Shown piece by piece: positions 34,850 to 43,155 of a stretch of DNA of 64,000 nt. This DNA comes from UBA4615 sp964399635 (lineage in GTDB: Bacteria > Pseudomonadota > Gammaproteobacteria > Burkholderiales > Burkholderiaceae_E): NCBI GenBank assembly GCA_964399635.1, contig CAYNRU010000062.1, positions 1 through 64,000 on the forward strand, written 5' to 3'. A model generated the notes under the pieces. That model worked only from the letters and a program-made list of their open reading frames with translations. It ran no database searches and was not told where the DNA came from. Position numbers and translations under genes: made by a program. Every line of letters begins with the position of its first letter. Positions within the stretch are counted from its first letter, which is position 1.

Positions 34850-35752
34850 TCAGTGCGCGTGCGAGTGGGGGAGCTGCAGCCAGCAGGTCCGGCCCTCGGT
34901 GGCGAGCCCGACGCGCGCGCCATGCGGCAGCGTCACGCAGGGCGCCTCGTGCCCGAAGGGCAGGCCCGACAGGATCGGGGTGCGGGTGCGCGCCCGCACG
35001 AAGCGCAGCACCGCCGGCATGTCGAAGCCCTGATCATGCTCGACGACGCGGTAGCGGCTGATCTGGCCCACCAGCACCGCCGCCTGCGCATCGAGCACGC
35101 CCGCGTGCAGCAGCTGCGTGAGCATGCGCTCGACGCGGTAGGGATGCTCGTTGACGTCCTCGAGGAACAGGATGCCGCCCTTCACGTCGGGGAACCACGG
35201 CGTGCCCAGCAGCGCGCACAGCACCGACAGGTTGCCGCCCCACAGCGTGCCGCGCGCCTCGACCTGCCTGGGGCCCGAGTAGCGAAAACCGATCAGCTCG
35301 AGCTGGTCGGACATCGCCTCGAGGAAGCTGCCCAGGGTCACCGGGTCGATGTCCTCGAGCCGCTCGGCCCCGAAGTCGGCGAGCGCCGGGCCGGCCCAGG
35401 TGACGGCGCCTTCGCGCGCGAGCATGGCGAGCTGGAAGGCGGTGAAGTCGGACAGGCCGACCCAGCGTTTGCCGCTGGCGGCCAGGCGCGTGTAGTCGAG
35501 CGCGTCGAGGTAGCGCGTGAGGCCGTAGCCCCCGCGCGAGATCATCACGATCGGGGCCTTCTGCGCGGCGGCGCGCCCGAAGGCCGCGGCCCGCTGCACG
35601 TCGGTGCCGGCAAAGCGCTGTGACCGCGCGAACGCGGCGCGATCGAAGCTCACCGCATGACCGGATCGCTCGAGATGACCGGCGGCGCGGCGCAGCGCCG
35701 CGGGGTCCCGGGTCGCGCCGGAGGGGGAGATCACGTACAGGCCGCTCGTCAT
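34850..35752 (-). CDS. LD-carboxypeptidase (peptidase S66 family)
   Basis: The 300-residue protein shows the S66 features. SRGGYGLTRYL is at 72-82, VGLSDFTAF carries the nucleophile (Ser101), GGNLSVL and LFLEDVNEHPYRVERML the catalytic glutamate, and LPFGHEAPCVTLPHG the catalytic histidine. LdcA trims D-Ala from tetrapeptides during murein recycling, and MccF cleaves microcin C. There is no signal peptide, so action is cytoplasmic. It heads a three-gene operon with lrgA and lrgB, and diverges from the E1 alpha gene. Confidence 0.85.
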   Translation of the reverse strand: MTSGLYVISPSGATRDPAALRRAAGHLERSGHAVSFDRAAFARSQRFAGTDVQRAAAFGRAAAQKAPIVMISRGGYGLTRYLDALDYTRLAASGKRWVGLSDFTAFQLAMLAREGAVTWAGPALADFGAERLEDIDPVTLGSFLEAMSDQLELIGFRYSGPRQVEARGTLWGGNLSVLCALLGTPWFPDVKGGILFLEDVNEHPYRVERMLTQLLHAGVLDAQAAVLVGQISRYRVVEHDQGFDMPAVLRFVRARTRTPILSGLPFGHEAPCVTLPHGARVGLATEGRTCWLQLPHSHAH

Positions 35753-35809
35753 GGCGCGAGTCTGCCATGAGTGGAACGCCGGCCGGGCCGGGGCGGCGGC
35801 ACGCTGCAC

Positions 35810-35815
35810 TAGAAT
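35810..35815 (+). promoter_or_regulatory. Possible -10 element of the E1 operon, close to its ATG
   Basis: TAGAAT lies six bases before ATG 35822 with no ribosome-binding sequence between. If this is the -10 box, transcription would start at or near the ATG and give a leaderless message. No convincing -35 element was found. Confidence 0.35.
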
Positions 35816-35821
35816 GCTCCG

Positions 35822-36826
35822 ATGACCGACGACCAGATGCTCGCCCTGTACCGGACGATGTGCCGGATCCGTTCCTTCGAGGACGCCGCCGAAGAGGCGA
35901 GCCGCGGCGGCGTCGCGGCCTTCGGCCAGGCGGCCGGCAACGCGCAGGTGCGCGGGCCGCTGCACCTGTCCACCGGCCAGGAGGCGGTCGCCGCCGGCGT
36001 CTGCGCCCACCTGCGGCTGGCCGACTGCCTGACCTCGACGCACCGTGGCCACGGCCACACGCTCGCCAAGGGCGCCGACCCCAAGCGGATGATGCTGGAG
36101 CTGTTCGGGCGCGCCGGCGGCTACTGCGGCGGCAAGGGCGGCTCGATGCACATCGCCGACTTCTCGGTGGGCATGCTCGGGGCCAACGGCGTCGTCGCCG
36201 CGGGCATCCCGATCGCCGTGGGCGCGGCGCAGTCGCTGAAGCTGCGCGGCGTCGACGCGCTGGCGGTCAGCTTCTTCGGCGACGGCGCGATCAACCGCGG
36301 GCCGTTCGCCGAGGGGCTGAACTGGGCCGCGGCCTTCAGGCTGCCGATGCTGTTCGTGTGCGAGGACAACCAGTGGTCGGCCACGACCAAGACGGCAGCG
36401 ATGTCGGCCGGCGACGGCGCGGCGGCGCGCGCGGCGGCGGCCGGCGTGCCCTCCGAGGCGGTCGACGGCATGGACGTCGAGGCGGTGCACGCGGCGGCCG
36501 GCCGGCTGGTCGGCGCGATCCGCGCCGGCGGCGGCCCGCGGCTGCTTCATGCCAAGACCTACCGCTTCAAGGGCCACGTGTCGGTCGATCCGGCCACCTA
36601 CCGCGACCCGGCCGAGCTGGCCCGCGCGGTCGAGGGCGACCCGCTGCCGCTCGCCCGTGCGCGGCTGCTCGCGCGCGGCGTGCCGGCCGCGCGCCTGGAC
36701 GAGGTGATGGCGCAGGCGCGTGCCGAGCTGCGCGAAGCGATCGACGAGGCGAGCGTTGCGCCCTGGCCGGACCCCGGCGCGGCCTACACCGACGTGCAGG
36801 ACGTGGGCGCCGGGAGGTGGGCATGA
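35822..36826 (+). CDS. TPP-dependent 2-oxoacid/acetoin dehydrogenase E1 alpha subunit
   Basis: The 334-residue protein has the alpha-subunit TPP-binding motif starting at GDGAINRGPFAEGLNWA (about 153), and earlier LSTGQEAVAAGV and STHRGHGHTLAKG. GGYCGGKGGSMHI also matches the PdhA/AcoA group. It would decarboxylate an oxoacid or acetoin with the beta subunit encoded next (4-base overlap). There is a small insertion near 30-40 (SRGGVAAFGQAAGN) compared with typical AcoA. No E2 or E3 gene follows. Confidence 0.86.
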   Translation: MTDDQMLALYRTMCRIRSFEDAAEEASRGGVAAFGQAAGNAQVRGPLHLSTGQEAVAAGVCAHLRLADCLTSTHRGHGHTLAKGADPKRMMLELFGRAGGYCGGKGGSMHIADFSVGMLGANGVVAAGIPIAVGAAQSLKLRGVDALAVSFFGDGAINRGPFAEGLNWAAAFRLPMLFVCEDNQWSATTKTAAMSAGDGAAARAAAAGVPSEAVDGMDVEAVHAAAGRLVGAIRAGGGPRLLHAKTYRFKGHVSVDPATYRDPAELARAVEGDPLPLARARLLARGVPAARLDEVMAQARAELREAIDEASVAPWPDPGAAYTDVQDVGAGRWA

Positions 36827-37806
36827 GCGCCGCGGGCAAGGCCGGCACCGTGGTGTCGATGAGCTATGCGAAGGCCGGCGCTGACGCGCTGGCGCGCGCG
36901 ATGCGCGAGGACCCGCGGGTGATCGCGCTCGGCGAGGACGTGGGCCGCGGCGGCATCTTCGGGCAGTACGCCGGGCTGCAGGCCGAGTTCGGCGCCGACC
37001 GCGTGATCGACACGCCGATCTCGGAGTCGACCATCGTCGGCGCCGCGGTGGGCATGGCGCTGACCGGCATGAAGCCGGTGGTCGAGATGCGCGTGATCGA
37101 CTTCGCGCTGTGCGCGATGGACGAGATCGTCAACCAGGCGGCCAAGAACCGTTTCATGTTCGGCGGCCAGGGCCGCGTGCCGGCGGTGATCCGCATGCCG
37201 ATCGGCATCTGGAGCGCCTCGGCGGGCCAGCACTCGCAGTCGCTCGAGGCGTGGTTCGCGCACGTGCCGGGGCTGGTGGTGGTGGCGCCCGCCACCGCGC
37301 AGGACAACCACGGCCTGTTGCGCGCGGCGATCGAGTGCGGCGACCCGGTCGCGTACTTCGAGCACAAGGAGCTGTGGGGCGAGGTCGGCGACGTACATCC
37401 CGAGCAGCCGGTGCCGCTCGGCCGCGCGCATGTGGCGCGCGCGGGCAACGACCTCACCATCGTGACCTGGAGCAAGGCGGTGCACTGGTCGCTCACGGCC
37501 GCCGCCGAGCTGGCCACGCAGGGCGTGCAGGCCGAGGTGATCGACCTGCGCACCCTGTGGCCCTGGGACCAGGACACGGTGTTCGCGTCGGCCGCGCGCA
37601 CCGGCCGCACGCTGGTCGTGCACGAGGCGGTGCAGGTCGCGGGCTTCGGTGCCGAGATCGTCGCGTCGCTCGCCGAGGCCGGCATGGGCCGGGTCGCCCG
37701 GCTGGGCGCGCCGCGGGCGCCGGTGGGCTACGCGCCGGGCCTCGAGGCGCAGGCCCGCATCACGCCCGAGAAGATCGTCGCCGCGGCACGCGCGCTGCTG
37801 AGGTGA
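36823..37806 (+). CDS. TPP-dependent 2-oxoacid/acetoin dehydrogenase E1 beta subunit
   Basis: The 327-residue protein matches E1 beta: LGEDVGRGGIFGQYAGLQAEFG near 37, DTPISESTIVGAAVGMALTGMKPVVEMRVIDF, GIWSASAGQHSQSLEAWF and EVIDLRTLWPWD. It forms a heterotetramer with the preceding gene. ATG 36823 overlaps the alpha stop codon (ATGA), a sign of translational coupling. Because neither a lipoyl acyltransferase nor a lipoamide dehydrogenase follows, the complex must borrow them or work as a non-acyl-transferring enzyme. Confidence 0.86.
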   Translation: MSAAGKAGTVVSMSYAKAGADALARAMREDPRVIALGEDVGRGGIFGQYAGLQAEFGADRVIDTPISESTIVGAAVGMALTGMKPVVEMRVIDFALCAMDEIVNQAAKNRFMFGGQGRVPAVIRMPIGIWSASAGQHSQSLEAWFAHVPGLVVVAPATAQDNHGLLRAAIECGDPVAYFEHKELWGEVGDVHPEQPVPLGRAHVARAGNDLTIVTWSKAVHWSLTAAAELATQGVQAEVIDLRTLWPWDQDTVFASAARTGRTLVVHEAVQVAGFGAEIVASLAEAGMGRVARLGAPRAPVGYAPGLEAQARITPEKIVAAARALLR

Positions 37807-37943
37807 CGCGCCGCGGGCGCCGGCCACGGCCGACGCCCGCAGGGTCGCGCAGCCCGCAGCGTCGCCGGTCGTGACGGATGTCCTGCACCGCGCGGATCCT
37901 TGCGGCCTAGACTGCGCTGGAAGCTGGCCCGGGAGAGACGGAC

Positions 37944-38414
37944 ATGGACAGGATGCAGCACGCCCACGGCGCGAACGCGCCGCGAGGCGTGGCCGTCGCG
38001 GAAGAGCGCAAGCGGGGCACGCCCGCCGGCGAGGCGGTGGTGATCGTCGATGTCGACCAGTTCGCGGCCATCCGCGAGCGCCACGGCGGCCACGCCTGCG
38101 AGCAGGTGACCCGCGCCGTCGCCGACTGCCTGCGCTGCCTGCTGCGCGGCGAAGACCGGCTTGCGCTGCTGCGCGAGGACGAGTTCCTGGTCGTGCTGCC
38201 CGGCGCCCAGGAGGCCGCACTGCCCGAGATCGAGGCACGGGTGCGCGAGGGCGTGAAGGCGCTGCGCCTGGGCCTGGCCGGCACGGTCTGGAACCTCAGC
38301 TGCACGACCGGTGCGGCCGCGCACGGCAGCCACTCGCGCGGCCTGGAGTGCCTGGTGCGGGCGGCCGACAGCGCGCTCTATCGCGCCAAGCGGCAGGCGG
38401 GCGAGGCCCGCTGA
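37944..38414 (+). CDS. Degenerate GGDEF-domain protein
   Basis: The 156-residue protein keeps parts of a GGDEF domain: EAVVIVDVDQFAAIRERHGGHACEQVTRAVADCLR, then LALLREDEFLVVLP, and at the end AADSALYRAKRQAG. The active site GGDEF is replaced by REDEF (residues 77-81), and the usual DPLTGLxNR opening is missing. It is unlikely to make c-di-GMP and could instead bind a nucleotide or a partner protein. No output or membrane domain is attached. It is separate from the E1 genes by 137 bases. Confidence 0.75.
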   Translation: MDRMQHAHGANAPRGVAVAEERKRGTPAGEAVVIVDVDQFAAIRERHGGHACEQVTRAVADCLRCLLRGEDRLALLREDEFLVVLPGAQEAALPEIEARVREGVKALRLGLAGTVWNLSCTTGAAAHGSHSRGLECLVRAADSALYRAKRQAGEAR

Positions 38415-38427
38415 CCGCCGCGCGGGC

Positions 38428-39240
38428 TCAGCCCGCCTGCGGCTCGACCAGGTCGCGGTAGGCGTGCCAGGTCGCGAGGCCGACCCAGGGCACCGTGACC
38501 ACCAGTCCCGCGAACGCGGTCGCGAACCCGGCGACGGTGAGCGTCACGATCGCCGCTGCCCACAGCGCCATCGGCAGCGGGTTGCGCCACACCGCGAGCG
38601 CGCTCGCCAGCATCGCGGTGATCGCGTCGGTGCCGCGGTCGAGCATCAGCGGGATCGCGACCGCGGTGAAGGCGAACACCAGCGCCGCGAACACCGCGCC
38701 CACCCCGAGCCAGGTGAGCACGAAGCCCGCGTCGCCCCGGGCCAGCTCCTCCAGCAGGATCGAGACGCTCGGCATCCGGCGCGGGAAGTGGATCGCGATC
38801 ACCATCATCGAGGCGCGCGCCCACAGCGCCATCAGCACGCCCAGGCCGATGCCCAGGATCGCGACGTTGGAGAGGTTGCGGCGCCAGGCGACGGTGGTGG
38901 CGGCGAGGTCGCAGGGCAGCCCGGCCTCGCGCCGGCGGGCGACCTCGTACAGGCCCATCGCCATGAACGGACCCACCAGCAGGAAGCCGGCGGTGAGCGC
39001 CATCATCGTGCCCGGCGCCGGGCGCAGCAGCGCGCCGAGCAGCCAACCCATCGCGGCGAAGCACAGCCCGTAGAACAGGCTCGGCAGCGGGTGGTCGCGG
39101 AAGTCTGCCGCGCCGAGCGACAGCCAGCGCAGCGGCGCGAGCGCGCCGACCCTGCGCACCGACGCAAAGGCGGCGCGCGGCGCGTCGTCGACCCGCGGCG
39201 CGGCGGGTTCGGGGGCAGCGGGCGGGGAGGTCGGTGTCAT
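38428..39240 (-). CDS. DUF2189 integral membrane protein
   Basis: The 270-residue protein has about six hydrophobic segments after a charged proline-rich N-terminus. The sequence WLSLGAADFRDHPLPSLFYGLCFAAMGWLLG and the later FLLVGPFMAMGLYEVARRREAG match DUF2189, found beside respiratory and copper-related genes in many proteobacteria. No function is established. It converges with the degenerate GGDEF gene, 13 bases apart, and stands alone on its strand. Confidence 0.78.
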   Translation of the reverse strand: MTPTSPPAAPEPAAPRVDDAPRAAFASVRRVGALAPLRWLSLGAADFRDHPLPSLFYGLCFAAMGWLLGALLRPAPGTMMALTAGFLLVGPFMAMGLYEVARRREAGLPCDLAATTVAWRRNLSNVAILGIGLGVLMALWARASMMVIAIHFPRRMPSVSILLEELARGDAGFVLTWLGVGAVFAALVFAFTAVAIPLMLDRGTDAITAMLASALAVWRNPLPMALWAAAIVTLTVAGFATAFAGLVVTVPWVGLATWHAYRDLVEPQAG

Positions 39241-39444
39241 CGTCGGCGCGTGGCGACTCGGCAGGCCCGGGTCCGGTCAGTGTAGGACCGGCCGGCGCGT
39301 GGGGCCATCCGCAGTGCAGCACAGCTCGGCAGTACGGCGGCCGGCGCCCGCGCGGCGAGGCGGACCGAGCCGGGCCCGCGGCGCCCGCCCGGGCATCGAC
39401 CCGGATCGTCACGACTGTTACGATCCTCCTCGAGGAGATCCGCC

Positions 39445-40290
39445 ATGACGAACCCCCTGGTCGCACCCATACGCCCGACCGAGCTGTACCGCCGCGGCGG
39501 ACGCGGCGGCGCCTACGTGTTCGACCCGGCCGCCATGGCGTGGTGCGCCGCCGGCAAGGAGGGCGTGCTGCAGAAGGTCGTGCGCCGCGACGACGAGCGC
39601 GGCCAGTTCCTCGGCCTGATCGGCATGGAGCCGATGGTGCGCTCCGGGCTGCACCAGCACCAGGGCACCGCGACCAGCTTCTTCGTCGACGGCGGCCTCA
39701 CCGACTACCAGGGCGCGATCCGGCTGCACCAGGCGGGCGTGAACCTGAAGGGTGCGACCCACGACGCGATCGCCTACCAGCGCACGCTGTTCGTCGCGCG
39801 GCTCGAGGCGCCGGTCACCTACCCGCCGCAGGACGGCCCGCTGCACGGCCTGCACGCCGGCGCGCGCCACGCGATCCTGACGAACCCCGCGCCCGAGGTG
39901 CCGCCGGACATCAACGTCACGGTGGACGCGCTGGCGCTGCGCGCCACCGGCTGCCCTGGCGTCTCGCGCCAGGACGTGTTCGACTACGCACAGACCGCCG
40001 ACGACCACCGCTTCGTGCAGCTCGCCATCCGCCCGCAGGCCCGCATCCCGCGGCTGCAGGCGACCGCGCCCACCGAGCTGTGGGTGCGCGGCGGGCTGAT
40101 CGAGGTGGACGGCCGGGTGGCCCCGGCCGGAAGCTTCGTGATCCTCGAGCCGGGCGCCGAGGTCAGCCTCGCGTGCCCGTTCGGGGCGCTGCTGCTCGCC
40201 TGGGCCGAGGGGCCGGCGCAGTGGGTCGACCCGGTCCGTCCGTCGGAGGACGGCCCGCCGGCGCGCGCCGACCTGTTCGGATACCGCTGA
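39445..40290 (+). CDS. Bicupin/ChrR-type cupin protein
   Basis: The 281-residue protein shows a cupin core: GMEPMVRSGLHQHQGTATSFFVDGGLTDYQG at about 66-96, with His71, His73 and Gln as potential metal ligands in the ChrR/acetylacetone-dioxygenase style. A second barrel-like region follows at about 195-260. It may be a metal-dependent dioxygenase or a sensor. A strong GAGGAGATCC ribosome site precedes ATG 39445, with TACGAT about 25 bases upstream as a possible -10 box. Its last 128 bases overlap the antisense MarR gene. Confidence 0.72.
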   Translation: MTNPLVAPIRPTELYRRGGRGGAYVFDPAAMAWCAAGKEGVLQKVVRRDDERGQFLGLIGMEPMVRSGLHQHQGTATSFFVDGGLTDYQGAIRLHQAGVNLKGATHDAIAYQRTLFVARLEAPVTYPPQDGPLHGLHAGARHAILTNPAPEVPPDINVTVDALALRATGCPGVSRQDVFDYAQTADDHRFVQLAIRPQARIPRLQATAPTELWVRGGLIEVDGRVAPAGSFVILEPGAEVSLACPFGALLLAWAEGPAQWVDPVRPSEDGPPARADLFGYR

Positions 40291-40795
40291 GCGTGGGGGC
40301 GGCCTCGGGCGGGGCGCCGGCGCCGTCGGCGCGCAGCAGCGCGTCGGTCATCCGCTCCACGAGCGCGAGCAGCCGGCCATGCTCGGTGGCGCTCAGCATG
40401 CCGGTCACCGTCTCGTCGCGGATCCTGGCCTGGCCGCTCAGCGCCTGAAAGAGCCGGCGCCCGGCGGGCGTCAGCGTGGCGAGCGCGCGCCGGCCATCGC
40501 GGCGGTCGGGCCTGCGCACGAGGCGCCCGGCCTGCTCGAGCGAGCCGAGCGCGCGCGACACGGCCATCTTGTCGAGGCCCGTCCGCTGGGCGATCTCGGT
40601 GGCCGCCGACCCGGGATGGGCGTGGAGCACGGCGAGCGTGCGCCACTCCGACAGCCCGAGCCGGTGGCTGCGCCCGATCCCTTCCTGGAACGGGCGCGCG
40701 GCCAGATTCACCAGCCGCACCATCGCGAACAGCAGGGTCCGGTCATGCGGCAGCGCCGCCCGGTCGGACCCCGCTGCGGCCTTGGGCGGGGCCAC
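40163..40795 (-). CDS. MarR-family regulator with long disordered tail
   Basis: The MarR core of this 210-residue protein is complete: SHRLGLSEWRTLAVLHAHPG, ATEIAQRTGLDKMAVSRALGSLEQAGRLVRRPDRRDGRRALATLTPAG, then the dimer helix. Residues from about 160 are Pro/Arg/Ala-rich and run through the antisense of the cupin gene until a distant stop. That suggests the original stop was lost. It begins 7 bases after dctP, so it is the last gene of the TRAP operon and probably its repressor. Confidence 0.8.
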   Translation of the reverse strand: MAPPKAAAGSDRAALPHDRTLLFAMVRLVNLAARPFQEGIGRSHRLGLSEWRTLAVLHAHPGSAATEIAQRTGLDKMAVSRALGSLEQAGRLVRRPDRRDGRRALATLTPAGRRLFQALSGQARIRDETVTGMLSATEHGRLLALVERMTDALLRADGAGAPPEAAPTLSGIRTGRRAPAGRPPTDGPGRPTAPAPRPRRAAAPRTGTRG

Positions 40796-40802
40796 GACGG
40801 CG

Positions 40803-41828
40803 TCAGGCCTTGCGGCTGCGCGCCACGACTTCCTCGATCTTGCCGATCAGCGTCGGGTTGATCTGCGCCTTCCAGCGTGCGTACGGGCGGCGGCAGGCGA
40901 TCTGCCACTGCTCCATCTCGGCCGGCGTGGGCACCACGACGTCCACGCCGAGCGCGCGGACCAGCTCGACGTCGCGCGAGTAGATGTCGCGGACGATCTT
41001 GATGTTGGCGGCGGCTGCATCCTGCGCCGCCTCACGCACGATCTTCTGGTCGGCCGGCGACCAGGACTGCCAGATCGGGTTGGCGATCGCGAACAGCAGG
41101 ATGTCGTTGGAGTAGTTCCACTTGGTGACGAACTTCTGGCCGAGCGTGTTGATCTTCGCGGCCATGAAGAGCTCCATCGGGTTCTCCTGCCCGTCGACCG
41201 CGCCCGAGGCCATCGCCGGCTGCGCGTCGGCCCAGCTCATCGCGGTCGGGTTGGCGCCCATGCCGCTCATGATCTCCTGGTACATCGGGCTCGCCACGAC
41301 GCGGATCTTCAGGCCCTTGAGGTCGTCGGGCTTGCGCACCGCGCGCTTGCTGTTGGAGAGCTGGCGGTAGCCGGTCTCGCCCACGGCGAGCGGCTCGGCG
41401 CCGGCCCGGCGGATGATGTCGAAAAAGTCCTTCTGCACCGCGTCGGAGGCGACGACCGCGTCGTAGGCCTTGTGGTCGGGCATCAGGAACGGCATCGCGA
41501 ACGCGCCGCACTCCTTGACGGTGCCCGACCAGTTGATCGGGGCGCCGCACAGGACGTCGATGATGCCCTGGCGCATCGCCGAGAACTCGCGGTCCTGCTG
41601 ACCCTGCACCAGGCTCGAGCCGGGGTACTGCTTGATGTTGATCTTGCCGCCGGTGCGCTCGCGCACCAGGTTGGCGAAGATCTCGCCGCCCTTGCCCCAG
41701 GCGAAGCTCGGGGGCACGACCGTCGACATCTTGTACTCGGGGCGGTACTGCTGCGCCTTGAGGATGGCCGGGAAGCCGAGCACCGCGCCGCTGGCGGCGC
41801 CGGTCTTGAGGATCTCGCGTCGATTCAT
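40803..41828 (-). CDS. dctP: TRAP transporter periplasmic receptor (DctP type)
   Basis: The 341-residue protein starts with a Tat signal (MNRREILKTGAASGAVLGFPAILKAQ). It has the receptor signature: FAWGKGGEIFANLVRERTGGKINIKQYPGSSLVQGQQDREF, and SNSKRAVRKPDDLKGLKIRVVASPMYQEIMSGMGANPTAMSWADA with the carboxylate-binding arginine. It would deliver an organic acid to DctQM. It is third in a dctQ-dctM-dctP-marR operon. The ligand is unknown. Confidence 0.9.
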   Translation of the reverse strand: MNRREILKTGAASGAVLGFPAILKAQQYRPEYKMSTVVPPSFAWGKGGEIFANLVRERTGGKINIKQYPGSSLVQGQQDREFSAMRQGIIDVLCGAPINWSGTVKECGAFAMPFLMPDHKAYDAVVASDAVQKDFFDIIRRAGAEPLAVGETGYRQLSNSKRAVRKPDDLKGLKIRVVASPMYQEIMSGMGANPTAMSWADAQPAMASGAVDGQENPMELFMAAKINTLGQKFVTKWNYSNDILLFAIANPIWQSWSPADQKIVREAAQDAAAANIKIVRDIYSRDVELVRALGVDVVVPTPAEMEQWQIACRRPYARWKAQINPTLIGKIEEVVARSRKA

Positions 41829-41856
41829 CGTATGTCTCCTTGGGTTTACAGGCTGC

Positions 41857-43155
41857 TCAATAGCCGAGCGAGCGCGGCAGCCACAGCGCGATCTCGGGGA
41901 ATACGGCCACCAGTGCGGCGGCCACCACGAACGAGAACACCAGCCAGCCCACCCACGGCACGGTCTGCTCGATGCGGACCGAGGCGAGCCGGCAGGCGAC
42001 CAGCAGGTTGACCGCCATCGGCGGGGTGAACTGGCCGATCGCGATGATCATCGTGAGCAGCACGCCGAACCACACCGGGTCCCAGGCGAACAGCTTCATC
42101 AGCGGCACCAGCAGCGGCAGGAAGATCAGGAAGATCGACACGCCGTCGAGGAACATGCCGATCACCAGCAGCAGCACGGCGAGCATCGCGAGGGTCGCGG
42201 CGCTGCCCAGCCCCAGCTCCTTGATCGCGATCACCAGCGGGTCGGCGAGGCCCAGCGTCGCCACCGCGTACGCGAAGATCGCCGCGAGCCCCAGCACCAG
42301 CATGATCACCGCCGAAGTCTCGGTCGCCTCGCGGAAGATGTCCCAGAGGTCGCGCAGGCCGATGGTGCGGTGGATGAACATGCCCACCAGCAGGCCGTAG
42401 ACCACGGCCACCACCGCCGCCTCGGTGGGCGTGAACCAGCCCATCCGCATGCCGCCGAGGATCAGCACCGGTGCAGCCAGGCCCCAGGACGCCTCGCGCA
42501 GCGACGCCCAGAACGGCGGGCGCGGCAGCTCGAGCTCGGCGCGGCCCAGGCCGTAGTGGCGCGACATCCACACCGCCGGCACGATCAGCGCGAGGCCGGC
42601 GAGGATGCCGGGGAACATGCCGGCGGCGAACAGCGCCGGCACCGAGGCGCCCGGCACCATCACGCTGTAGATGATGAACGCGATCGACGGCGGGATCAGC
42701 ACGTCGGTGGCGGCGGCGGCGCCGACGACGGACGCCGAGAACGGCGCCGGGTAGCCGGCGCGCGCCATCGCCGCGATCATCACGCCGCCGACCGCCGCGG
42801 CGTTGGCCGGGCCCGAGCCCGAGATGCCGCCCAGCACCATCGCGACCAGGATCGCGACCATCGGCAGCATGCCCGGGCCGCGCCCGGTGCAGGCGACGGC
42901 GAAGTCGACCATGCGGCGCGCGACGCCCGAGCGGTCGAAGATGGAGCCCACCAGCACGAACATCGGCAGCGCGAGCAGCGGGTACTTGGCGATGCCGGCG
43001 TAGAAGTTCTGCGGCGCGGCGAGGGTGCCCCACAGCATGGTGTCGGGGTTCTCCAGCGCGATCGCCAGCGCACCGCCCACGCCCAACGCCACGCCGATCG
43101 GGACGCCCAGGAACATCAGCCCCAGGAAGGCGATGAAGAGGACGACGGCGATCAT
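41857..43155 (-). CDS. dctM: TRAP transporter large membrane subunit (DctM type)
   Basis: The 432-residue protein has about twelve hydrophobic segments and the DctM hallmarks: LALPMFVLVGSIFDRSGVARRMVDFA, GISGSGPANAAAVGGVMIAAMARAGYPAPFSASVVGAAAATDVLIPPS and TPTEAAVVAVVYGLLVG. It carries the substrate with sodium using DctQ and the receptor. It starts at ATG 43155, overlapping the DctQ stop (ATGA), so translation is coupled. The gap to dctP is 28 bases. Confidence 0.9.
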   Translation of the reverse strand: MIAVVLFIAFLGLMFLGVPIGVALGVGGALAIALENPDTMLWGTLAAPQNFYAGIAKYPLLALPMFVLVGSIFDRSGVARRMVDFAVACTGRGPGMLPMVAILVAMVLGGISGSGPANAAAVGGVMIAAMARAGYPAPFSASVVGAAAATDVLIPPSIAFIIYSVMVPGASVPALFAAGMFPGILAGLALIVPAVWMSRHYGLGRAELELPRPPFWASLREASWGLAAPVLILGGMRMGWFTPTEAAVVAVVYGLLVGMFIHRTIGLRDLWDIFREATETSAVIMLVLGLAAIFAYAVATLGLADPLVIAIKELGLGSAATLAMLAVLLLVIGMFLDGVSIFLIFLPLLVPLMKLFAWDPVWFGVLLTMIIAIGQFTPPMAVNLLVACRLASVRIEQTVPWVGWLVFSFVVAAALVAVFPEIALWLPRSLGY

